A DNA stretch of 64,000 nt from positions 77,691,045 to 77,755,044 of the forward strand of contig CM066985.1 of assembly GCA_033977485.1 (NCBI GenBank). The letters are read 5' to 3'. Made by a program: the position numbers and the translations under genes. Every line of letters begins with the position of its first letter. Position 1 is the stretch's first letter. This DNA is from Hydrangea macrophylla (Eukaryota > Streptophyta > Magnoliopsida > Cornales > Hydrangeaceae). Below the pieces are notes generated by a model. It was given only the letters and a program-made list of their open reading frames with translations, was not told where the DNA came from and did not search any database. Below, piece after piece: positions 21,101 through 30,892 of this stretch.

Positions 21101-21772
21101 CAAGAACATCTTGGAAGTATTGAGGTTATGATCATCATCTATCAAACATGTTTTTGAGGTCAAGAGCTACTATCCATAAGGATTCACTCACCCCAAACTT
21201 CATGTCATCACTTAGATGATGATGAACTAGTAAGTAAATAAAGAAAATAAAAAAGAAATGAGATTAAGAAGAGATGAACATAATATGAACAAGCAAGTAA
21301 ATAACAATCAATAGATGATAATCAATATGATTTTGGACTTGTAGCTTGGTGTTTCACTCATAGATTTTGACATTTGGACATGGAAGTAGCTTCCTAACTC
21401 AAGAATGCTCAAGAATGGTGATTGGGTATATTGATGATGAAGCATATAGAAAAATGGTGGAGGAAAACAAGATTAGAACTCACTTTTATTGAAAAAAAAT
21501 GGAAGAAGAAGACTACTTCTTCTCTTTCTCTCTCTATATTTCCCTAGAGTTTCTTCCTAAGCTTTCTCTAAGCTTCCATGTCTCTCCCCTAAATGGAAGT
21601 AAATGACTTCTTTTATAGGCAAAGGAGGGGTGGTAAATGGAGTTTTAAAAAGTTTAAAATGGTCTCCCATTGGTCCAAAATAAGTTGGGAATCAAAACTA
21701 CGTCGTTTTGGTTTTTAATTAATCAAAATGGGACCCCAAAAGAAATTACAAAAACTCACTGCTCTGGAGGGG

Positions 21773-21834
21773 AGTGCCGCGGCGGCACTGGGCCACTGCC
21801 GCGGCGGCAGTGGGCCAGTGCCGCGGCGGCACTG
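21773..21834. repeat. three AGTGCCGC-G-GCGGCACT dyads, 22 bp apart
   Basis: Perfect odd palindromes of 17-19 bp (arms AGTGCCGC, CACTGCCGC, CAGTGCCGC) are centred at 21781, 21803 and 21825. They are GC-rich islands in AT-rich DNA, about 155 bp upstream of the TATA box in element orientation. The 5' LTR copy is at 34189-34250. Confidence 0.9.
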
Positions 21835-22350
21835 CTCCTCCCTTCGTCCAGATAATGCTGTTTAGGCCCCCCGAAGTTCCAGTATTCGCGAAAAGGCCCT
21901 ATTTCGTCCGAAATTCACAGAAAATGCGTACGAACTCCAAATTGGGATTGTGATATACCGTTGGAAAGGTAATGGAGTCTACTTTACATAAAAAAAGTTC
22001 GGGGATAGGTCACCTTGAAAAGTTTTGCGGTATTCGCGATTAAAGCTGATTTGATCGCCTTTTTCGCCTTTGAAAATTTATAATAAATTTGTTTTAAATC
22101 CAGAAATTATGTGCGATATACCGTTGGAAAGCTATTGACCTCTAGTATCCATGAAAAATGTTTGAAAATTGTTTTGGTGCCCCGGTTCCAAAGTCAAATT
22201 CTGGTCAAACTGGTCAAACCTGGGATTCCCGGGAAGTTCTAGAAACCTCCGGGAGTTCCCAGGAGCTGACGTTCTCGCTCGATTTTCTTTTGGAACTTGT
22301 TTTAACACTTATCTCATGATTTAAAATGATTCTGGTGAATTCGAACGATT

Positions 22351-22430
22351 TTGGTCAAACTTGGTCAAACTTGGTCAAACCTGGTCAAACCTTGGTCAAA
22401 CCTAGTCAAACCTTGGTCAAACCGGTCAAC
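22351..22430 (-). promoter_or_regulatory. tandem W-box array in the LTR
   Basis: On the minus strand TTTGACCAAG-type units repeat eight times in 80 bp, each with the WRKY core TTGAC followed by C or T. Three more such cores lie at about 22194-22217. The 5' LTR copy is at 34767-34846, upstream of the predicted TATA box. Confidence 0.75.
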
Positions 22431-22719
22431 GGGGACTTTCCGGGAACTTCCGGGACTTCCGGGGGTCTCTGGGAGCTGACGATTTCACCCGATTTATCTT
22501 AGAAACTCATTTTATCGCTTTTCGTACGACATAGCATGTTTTCAGAACTTTGGGACCAAATTTGGGAGTTTTCGGGCTTTTAGGGGCATTTTGGTCATTT
22601 TGAGCATTCTGAGAGATAAAGCTGACTTCCAGGAGTCCTTTTGAGTCTTTTACGATCATTGTGAACCACCAAGCTATGGGTCTCCTAAATCTGATAGCCG
22701 ACAAAATGGGGTGTCTACA

Positions 22720-22736
22720 GTTTGCCCCTCTTTGGC
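22720..22736 (-). other. polypurine tract of the Ogre/Tat-like element
   Basis: The minus strand reads GCCAAAGAGGGGCAAAC directly before the 3' LTR start TGTAGACACC. Confidence 0.75.
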
Positions 22737-23266
22737 ATGAACTTGCGAGGCAACGCATGTCGCAAGCGAGTGCCAAAGTTTCGAAGAGACAGGTCTTTTG
22801 GAGGCTATAGATTTAGGATAAAAGCGTTGCAAAAGATGCAATGATGCTGAGGCTAGTGCTGGTCGTGCTCTGCGTGAGCTGCCTACGTATCCCAAGGGAA
22901 ATCAGACCAGGACGTAGTTCAGGGCAAGGAACCGATCATACATGCACATACACAACAATCAGGCGGATGCTATGCTATAAGAGTGATATGTAATGTATGG
23001 ATGTGATATGAATTGTGTCATGAGTCCTATCATGTCTAGTGTTGTGACCCTAGTATGAGCAAGTGCTGTGGGGTGTGCCACTCCGAGTGGGCTGGTGTTG
23101 TACTAGTGTTTACGACTGTGATGTGGTGGATGACTCGGATAAAGACATCAAGGTCTAGAAGACTCCGTGTCTAGGGGCAAACTTCTGGAATTCGAGAAGA
23201 GTGCTTTGTAAGCAAAACGGATCGGACGCGAGGTCCTCGAGGATGATAACTAAAGATAATCGACAA

Positions 23267-23875
23267 GTGAGAGAGCTCACGATAACTGATAGTTTGAGGA
23301 AACCAGAGTGAGAAAGCTCAGGAGCGACAAATGAGAAAGCTCATAATAAGTGAAGAAGCTCATGATCTTGGACAAAGGAGTGAGGAAGCTCACGATAAGT
23401 GAGAAAGCTCACGATAAGCGACAGGCAAGGGAGCTCACAATAATCATTAGGTAGGTGAGGGGGACTCACGATTTTGGACAAATGAGTGAGGAAGCTCACA
23501 ATAAGTGAGGAGCTTATAATAATTGACGTGTGAGAAAGCTCACGATGAGTGAGGAAGCTCACGAGAATTGAGCGGTGAGGAAGCTCATGATTTTGGACAG
23601 AGGAGTGAGGAAGCTCACGATAAGTGAGAAAGCTCACGATAAGCGACAGGCAAGGGAGCTCACAATAATCAATAGGTAGGTGAGGGGGGACTCACGATTT
23701 TTAGACAGATGAGTGAGGAAGCTCACAATAAGTGAGGAGCTTACGATAATTGACATGTGAAAAAGCTCACGATGAGTGAGAAAGCTCACGAGAATTGAGC
23801 GGTGAGGAAGCTCATGATTTTGGACAGAGGAGTGAGGAAGCTCACGATAGTTGAGTTGGTGAGGAAGCTCATGAT
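23267..23875. repeat. GTGAG(G/A)AAGCTCAC mini-hairpin array
   Basis: About 22 units of the 14-mer GTGAGGAAGCTCAC or close variants, each a 5-bp stem with a 4-nt loop. They are arranged in a higher-order unit of about 225 bp (compare 23381 on with 23606 on). The block is in the 3' untranslated region of the element. Confidence 0.85.
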
Positions 23876-24080
23876 ATTTATTTGGACACGGATCCTCGAA
23901 TTGTGAATAGACAGTGCTTGCCCTGGGAATCGGGGTGATTTGACTGCAGGTGATGTTTTTAATCGCTGGTCGATCCTTGTGATGACAAAGTCCGGAGAAT
24001 TGGTTCGGACTTCTGATATCTTCTGCTGGGGATGGTAGGGGATTCTTTGAGAAAAATGATTGATAGATGTGGAAGTTCTA

Positions 24081-24541
24081 CCCTACTTGTAAGATTTGCC
24101 TCAATCTGGTGACGAAGGATTTGCCTTAATCTAGAGGGCTGGCGATGGAGGATTTACCTCAATTTAGAGGGCTAGCGATGAAGGATTTGCCTCAATCTAG
24201 AGGGCTGATGATAAAGGATTTGCCTCAATTTAGAGGGCTAGCGATGAAGGATTTGCCTCAATCCAGAGGGCTAATGATGAAGGATTTGCCTCAATCTACA
24301 GGGCTGATGATGAAGGATTTGTCTCAATTCAGAGGGCTGATGATGAAGGATTTGCCTCAATCCAGAGGGCGGATGATGAAGGATTTGCCTCAATCTAGAG
24401 GGCTGATGATGAAGGATTTGCCTCAATCCAGAGGGCGGATGATGAAGGATTTGCCTCAATCCAGAGGGCTAATGATGAAGGATTTGCCTCAATCTACAGG
24501 GCTGATGATAAAGGATTTGCCTCAATCCAGAGGGCGGATGA
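24081..24541. repeat. 33-bp minisatellite (GATTTGCCTCAATCCAGAGG)
   Basis: About 14 tandem copies of a 33-bp unit. Because 33 is divisible by three, it yields a spurious repetitive open frame. The last copies run straight into the 99-bp repeat. Confidence 0.9.
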
Positions 24542-24905
24542 TGTAGGGTTCTCGGAGAATCTCTTTCCGCGCTCAATCCAAGAGGGCCGGTCAGGGCCTC
24601 CGGGAGCTGGTATCTATCGGTTTCTGTCCTCGGGGGATGATGTAGGGTTCTCGGAGAATCTCTTTCCGCGCTCAATCCAAGAGGGCCGGTCAGGGCCTCC
24701 GGGAGCTGGTATCTATCGGTTTCTGTCCTCGGGGGATGATGTAGGGTTCTCGGAGAATCTCTTTCCGCGCTCAATCCAAGAGGGCCGGTCAGGGCCTCCG
24801 GGAGCTGGTATCTATCGGTTTCTGTCCTCGGGGATGATGTAGGGTTCTCGAAGAATCTCTTTTGGCGCTCGATCCAAGAGGGCCGGTCAGGGCCTCCGGG
24901 AGCTG
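24542..24905. repeat. 99-bp tandem repeat (TGTAGGGTTCTCGGAGAATC)
   Basis: TGTAGGG starts at 24542, 24641, 24740 and 24838, giving about 3.6 nearly identical copies. It shares the CAATCCAAGAGGG word with the neighbouring 33-bp unit, so one probably arose from the other. Confidence 0.9.
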
Positions 24906-25039
24906 AAGGATAATGTACTCTGCTAGGAAGAAGGAAATACGTCCTTTAAATGGGAGTCAAGGTATCATTCTATTTGTGATGAGGGATATGGAGATGGCCT
25001 GCGGCAGTTAAGATTTTGATTTTGAAAGAAGAGGACTTA

Positions 25040-26390
25040 TGTTTCTTTAGGATGAAAGAAGGTCATCAACGGCCACTCATGTTGCCTGAAAAAGATGAAA
25101 GATCAACAACCACTCATGGACTTATGTTGCTGGATGAAAGATCAACAGCCACTCATGGACTTATGTTGCTAAGATGAAAGAAGATCATCAACAGCCACTC
25201 ATGGACTTATGTTGCATGAACAAAGGAAGGTAATCAACAGCCACTCATCAACTTATGTTGCATGAAGGAAGATCAACAGCCACTCATGGACTTATGTTGC
25301 AAGGAGATGAAGATCAATAGCCACTCATGGACTTATGTTGCATGAAGAAAGGAAGATCACCAACAGCCACTCATGGACTTATGTTGCATGAACAAAGGAA
25401 GATCATCAACAGCCACTCATGGACTTATGTTGCATGAAGAAAGATCAACAGCCACTCATGGACTTATGTTGCAAGGAGAAAGGAAGATCATCAACAGCCA
25501 CTCATGGACTTATGTTGCATGAACAAAGGAAGATCATCAACAGCCACTCATGGACTTATGTTGCATGAACAAAGGAAGATCACCAACAGCCACTCATGGA
25601 CTTATGTTGCTAAGATGAAAGAGGATCATCAACAGCCACTCATGGACTTATGTTGCATGAGCAAAGGAAGGTAATCAACAGCCACTCATGGACTTATGTT
25701 GCATGAAGGAAGATCAACAGCCACTCATGGACTTATGTTGCTAGGATGAAAGAGGATCATCAATAGCCACTTATGTTGCATAAAGAAAAATGAGAGATCA
25801 ACAGCCATTCATGGACTTATGTCGCTAGGAGAAAGGAAGATCATCAACAGCCACTCATGGACTTATATTGCATGAAGAAAGATGAGAGATCAACAGCCAT
25901 TCATGGACTTATGTTGCTAGGAGAAAGGAAGATCATCAACAGCCACTCATGGACTTATGTAGCATGAAGAAAGATGAAAGATCAACAGCCACTCATGGAC
26001 TTATGTTGCATGAAGAAAGACGAAAGATCAACAGCCACTCATGGACTTATGTTGCAAGGAGAAAGGAAGATCATCAACAACCACTCATGGACTTATGTTG
26101 CATGAAGAAAGATGAAAGATCAACAGCCACTCATGGACTTATGTTGCAAGGAGAAAGGAAGATCATCAACAGCCACTCATGGACTTATGTTGCATGAAGA
26201 AAGATGAAAGATCAACAGCCACTCATGGACTTATGTTGCAAGGAGAAAGGAAGATCATCAACAGCCACTCATGGACTTATGTTGCATGAAGAAAGATGAA
26301 AGATCAACAGCCACTCATGGACTTATGTTGCAAGGAGAAAGGAAGATCATCAACAGCCACTCATGGACTTATGTTGCATGAAGAAAGACG
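25040..26390. repeat. 46-bp satellite-like array (CAGCCACTCATGGACTTATG)
   Basis: Roughly 28 copies of a 37-58 bp unit containing ATCAACAGCCACTCATGG and ACTTATGTTGC. Toward the right end alternating spacers (AAGGAGAAAGGAAGATCAT and ATGAAGAAAGATGAAAG) create a higher-order dimer of about 92 bp. Confidence 0.9.
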
Positions 26391-26879
26391 GTTAGCTTTT
26401 GGCAGTTTGGAAAGGGATGAAATCTCCCCCAAGTTTTGACGCTTCTCATGCTGACACCTTGACCGGTGCAGTAATGGTGTTCGGTACTCCTGCTTGTATT
26501 AGCATGTTCTTTATAACTTGATTTGAAAATTTTATTAGTCATTGTTGATTTACACATTTAAGACTACAACAGACTCAAAAACTTGACAGACACTGACGCG
26601 CGAGGACGACACATTTGACACCAAAATGAAACAAGGTCGACTTGCCAAAACTTAATGTGCTTTTGTCATAAATGATGTACCATTTCTCTTTTGTGTTTAC
26701 TTCTCTCCTTAACGCGGCATCACTTCGATGGTGAATCTTATTTTTGAAAATTCCTCCCTACTGATCTAATCAATTTCTTTGCTTATCTCAAGATGTGCTT
26801 TGAATTAGTGCCTTAGCTTATGGAATGAAAGACGCTCCATTTCCATCTGTTCAAGACAATGTTTGTGACTTGAAGGCTT

Positions 26880-27125
26880 ACCATTGGTGTATAGGGATCG
26901 GGTGGCAAACGAAGTTTGCCCCTAGTTTGAAGGGCATGAAGTGGGATCGGTAGGCAAATGAGGTAAATGACCGAAGTTTGCCCCTAGTTTGGAGGAAGGT
27001 TCATTAGAGGTTTTGGGCAAACGAGGTAGGGGACCGAAGTTTGCCCCTTGTGTGAAGGGTAGATAGTAAAAGTCAAACAAACGAGGCGGGTAGCCAAAGT
27101 TTGCCCCTAGTGTAGAAGGTGATTT
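26880..27125. repeat. four-copy GAAGTTTGCCCCTAGT repeat
   Basis: Four imperfect units of about 60-70 bp contain GGCAAACGAGG and GAAGTTTGCCCCTAG. The same TTTGCCCCT word is the PPT complement at 22721, so the array looks like amplified PPT-proximal sequence. Confidence 0.75.
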
Positions 27126-27319
27126 TCTGGCTTGAGGCATGGACCGTGACTTTAATCTCTCAAATGCTCATAACTTTTGCCTAGGCACCAGTGAGGTGAC
27201 CTAGCAAGCTCTTTTCTCTCTTTTGTTATTGCTCACCTTGGATTTAACTCTAATTTTTTCCTAGGCGTCCTTTCGGATTTTCGACCTAGCGAGCCATCCT
27301 TCTTTTTTTCTTTTTTGAA

Positions 27320-27595
27320 AGTCTGCCTACGTACCCCCAAGTGGGGATCAGGTCTAACGTAGTTCGGGCATGGTTGGGAAGAAGCGGGTTGATTTTTGGG
27401 TAGGTGGGGTGACCGAACCGTTGTGGTTGCCTACGTATCCCCGAGCGAGAATCAGGTCGAGCGTAGTTCAAGGCAAGGTCTTGAAAGAAATCGGTTTGAT
27501 TATGATGGTGTCGACCGAACCGATGTGGTTGCCTACGTATCCCCGAGTGGGAATCAGGTCGAGCGTAGTTCAAGGCAAGGTCTTGAAATAAGGGG
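27320..27595. repeat. three-copy CCTACGTATCCCC...TCAGGTCGAGCGTAGTTC repeat
   Basis: Three units of about 110 bp, with a related fourth at 22874-22925 next to the 3' LTR. Each holds TACGTA and a GTAGTTC element. Noncoding. Confidence 0.8.
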
Positions 27596-28034
27596 TTTGA
27601 GGTATAAGGGATTTTCAAACCAATCGTCAAAGAAGTTCAAACTTGAGCCACTTGTGGAAGCTTTGAATAAAAGGATTCAGTTTCCATCTCCCTTTCTTTT
27701 CTTTTCTTTTCTTGTCTTTTCTTTTTCTTTTGTTTTGAGGATTGATCCTTTTCACTTTCGCCTAGCCAGTCAATTTTGTTTTTTATGCAGCTGATTCTTG
27801 CAAGATCTTTCAATCGCAATCTTAGAATTCTGAAATGTGCATGTCATTTTTCAGAATTTATTTGTGGTTGTTCCGTGCCTTTGGAAATGTGATCTAGGCA
27901 CATACGATTCTCTCATTTGTTTTATTTCTTTCATTTTCTCCATTATTTTGACTGGCTAAGGTCAGATCTTGGAAATCAATACCTTTTCAGCTCTAACTTT
28001 TGCCTAGGTGACCTTTCGGGTTTTCAACCTAGCG

Positions 28035-28073
<39 letters not shown>

Positions 28074-28666
28074 AAAGTGGAGATGAAACTCATTGAAATG
28101 TTTAGCTATCATCAAGGACCAAGTCCGCACAGGTTCGCATGGCTATCAATTGGGTTGGGCCCAAGGCTCTGAAATGGTAGAAATGGTGGAAAGGGGGTGT
28201 TAGGCAAGCCCCAAATCAGTCTCAAGTATGTCTTTTCAAGATTTGAGCAAAAGCATCTTTAAATTCTTAAAGTAAGACTATTCAATTCTCGGCTCTTCAT
28301 TGGTGCCAGCGCAAAATTGATTTTGACCTTTCAGGACTTTTTTTTTTGTTTGAGTAAAAAAAAAATTACCCTTTTTTTAGCACAGTAATATCCATGGTAA
28401 TTTGAAAAGTGACACTTCAGTTCAGCGATTCATGCATCTATGAATAAGCACATCAGATTAGGCAAAATGAGACTTCATTCCATCAGTAGAGAAGGATTAC
28501 AGACTCGTTAACAACTTGATGACAGACAAACTCGACCACAAGAATTAACATACAACAGACTCGACTAGACTCGACCTGGTCTCAAATGGAATGTCACAGT
28601 GACTCACTTATTCTTACATTTTTTTTTTAGCAGAAGTTCCAAACACTATCAGTTCACCGTGTAGCT
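27596..28666. other. noncoding interior of the Ogre/Tat-like element
   Basis: T-rich and pyrimidine-rich sequence with a 35-bp poly-T run at about 28038-28072. No gene is seen. Confidence 0.5.
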
Positions 28667-29269
28667 TCAACAATCATTGGCCTCAGGAAAGGGGATCATT
28701 TGAACAGGTAAGCCAGGGGCTTTAGGTTCGATGAAGCTGACACTTTGGTTGACATAGGGTTGGATGGGCGATGGCTCGATGATTTTTTGATCGAGAAGGT
28801 CCTGGATATCATGGCGAAGGCGCATGCAGCTGTCGGTGTCATGGCCTGGGCCTTGGTGGTAGGCACAAATTTTGGACAGGTCACAACTAGGCGGAGGGAT
28901 GTCAGCACGAGGTTGAAGGAGTCGGAGGTGCCCCTTTTTGATGAGGTTATCAAGGATAACGGACAATGGCATACCCAAGTTGGTAAAGGTTCTTGGGTTG
29001 CGGGTTTTGTTAGACTTTGAGTTCAAGTGGGTCCTTGGAGTGGCTCTTGGATTTGAATATGGACTAGGATTACCAAGGCTAAAGTGTGGGTTTGGATACA
29101 AGTAGAGATTCAGATGTGGAAACGGGCTTGGATAGATGGCGTTGGGCAACCCATTCTTCCCTTTATCGATGCTCTGCACCATCTTCTCAAATCGGCTTAT
29201 CCTTAAACTTAGTTGTTCAACAGTGGTTCGTAGTTTGTCCACTTTTCCTTCGAGAGCTTGGTAGGCCAT
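28667..29269 (-). CDS. gag: short gag-like protein of the Ogre/Tat-like element
   Basis: A 200-aa frame in element sense. The start ATG at 29269 follows in-frame stops. Residues 3-35 look like a heptad-rich helix. Residues 40-90 are Pro/Asn/Tyr-rich. Residues 96-120 (FTNLGMPLSVILDNLIKKG) match the conserved Ogre/Tat gag segment, and C135-H138-H143-C148 (CAYHQGPGHDTDSC) keeps CCHC spacing with His in place of the second Cys, as is usual in this lineage. A conserved helix (RLRHDIQDLLD) follows. The central capsid is missing, so it is far shorter than full-length gag. It may still allow packaging or be a remnant. Confidence 0.7.
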   Translation of the reverse strand: MAYQALEGKVDKLRTTVEQLSLRISRFEKMVQSIDKGKNGLPNAIYPSPFPHLNLYLYPNPHFSLGNPSPYSNPRATPRTHLNSKSNKTRNPRTFTNLGMPLSVILDNLIKKGHLRLLQPRADIPPPSCDLSKICAYHQGPGHDTDSCMRLRHDIQDLLDQKIIEPSPIQPYVNQSVSFIEPKAPGLPVQMIPFPEANDC

Positions 29270-30871
29270 TATGATAGCCTGGGCTAGACAATGAATTTGG
29301 GAAGGTACAGAGGTGTCCTTACCCGGGGCTATGTTTTCTGCAAATAGAAGTAAAAGCCCAAATTAACAGAGGCACAAAATACTTCTTATGGACTCCCCAG
29401 CGGGAGGAGATGATCAGAATTTTGAAGGATTTAATGATGCAAACCAAGGACGGTTGCTGTAAGTATATGACTTTTGTACAATGATCGAAATGGGTGAGGA
29501 TGATGATACGTATGCATTTGATGTGTAGAGAGTGACATGTAGACTGACATGAATCGTGTATGCATATGAGACAAGCATGCGGATGCAAGCCCTAATCTAT
29601 ATGATGTTCCTATTTCTAACAGATAGCAGCTAAACAAATAAGGTCCTAAGCATACAGAGTGTGCTAACCTTACTTTCCAGTGTGATCACCAAGGGACAAC
29701 AGGAATTTCCGGGATACTTCGGAAATTTTGGACAGAGTTTCTGGGAGAAATAGGGATTTGGAAGATTCGGAGAAATTTCTAGAAGTCATTTGAGTTTCTA
29801 GGAGAAATAGGGATTTCTGGTTGATTTGGACTGAGCTTCTAGGAGAAATTGGGAAATCAGAATTTCTGGGAGGAATTGGTACATCTAGGCATTTTTGGGA
29901 AGTTTGGATGGAGTTGTTGGAATTTTTGGGAAATCTTGGAGATTTGGATAGAGCTTATGGGAAAACATAATAACTGGGTAAGTCAGACAGAGTTTCTGGG
30001 AGAAACAAGTATACCGGAATTTCTGGGAGAACTTGAGATTTCTGAGTAATCTGAGAGATTTGGACAGAGCTTCTGGGAAAATAGATATAACTGGGTAAGT
30101 CAGGTAGAGTTTCTGGGAGAAACAAGTATATCGGAATTTCTAAGAAAAATTGAGGTTTCTGGGTATTCTGAATCTTGGTGATTTGGACAGTTTCTAGGAG
30201 AAACAGGGATATCCTGATGAGTTGGGTAGAGTTTCTGTTGGAAGAAATAGGGATATACGACGGGAATAGGTGATGATGGTGATCATACTTTCTAGCAAGT
30301 TTTCATACTCCTATGTCTCAAGACCAACAAACAAGGTTTGCGGTGTATATCTTTGTGAGCATCGAGCAGACATCCTTATCATGGAGCCTAGGCGAGTCAA
30401 CTCAATGTGATCACATGTGAGCGATTGCCTTGGGAATCATAAGAAAGAGGTTCTGTTCTATGTCACATAAGCGTCTACACCACGCAGGTAATCCCACCAG
30501 GGCATACAACAGTTATATCACATTGTCCTATCTGAAAAGATAAATGAACAGTCCTATGAAAGGTTCTACAGGAATCTATATGAAAAGGCTGGGTTTAGTC
30601 AAAGAGGGTCCGTTGACGAGAGTTCCAATATACCGTCGGGGAGACAGTACGGAGGTTTTTACTCTTTTTGATATACCTTGGAAGGTACAGTATCAACGGT
30701 GACTTGTGCCCTGGCACAGCAAGACCTGAACAATGTCAGCGCCGCGTTTCAGACACAGTCGAAGGGGAAATGCAAAAGTGCAATGCGGTGAACCAAACAC
30801 AGTAAAAAGATGATTTTAAGAATGCTTCTTATGAGTCAAACCTCTGCATTATTTTGTTTTAAAATAAAAAA
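29270..30871 (-). other. untranslated leader of the Ogre/Tat-like element
   Basis: This is the PBS-to-gag leader in element sense. Between about 29690 and 30235 it holds a diverged repeat of 50-80 bp carrying TTTCTGGGAGAAA and ATTTGGACAGAG. No other coding region is seen. Confidence 0.6.
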
Positions 30872-30889
30872 TCCCCAGTGGAGTCGCCA
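30872..30889 (-). other. primer-binding site of the Ogre/Tat-like element
   Basis: The minus strand reads TGGCGACTCCACTGGGGA, 3 nt inside the 5' LTR. It starts TGG as the complement of a tRNA CCA end. It is not the tRNA-Met site used by Gypsy-1 and Gypsy-2. tRNA-Arg is the primer reported for Ogre, but the exact tRNA was not checked. Confidence 0.7.
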
Positions 30890-30892
30890 GAT

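Larger units (their letters stand above)
18477..22719 (-). repeat. 3' LTR of the Ogre/Tat-like element
   Basis: On the minus strand it starts TGTAGACACCCCATTTTG at 22719 and ends GGTGTCCACA at 18477. It contains a W-box array (22351-22430), a CCGC-G-GCGG dyad array (21773-21834) and a TATA box (21611-21617). Confidence 0.9.

Noticed and set aside
22342..22430. possible CRISPR-like array because of regular TGGTCAAAC repeats
   Set aside because: Units are 10-12 bp with no spacers of constant length, in a plant LTR. A W-box tandem repeat explains it.
24145..24546. 133-aa repetitive open frame (DLPQSRGLM units)
   Set aside because: It follows from the 33-bp tandem repeat, whose length is divisible by three. 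It runs opposite to element sense and has no gene-like context.
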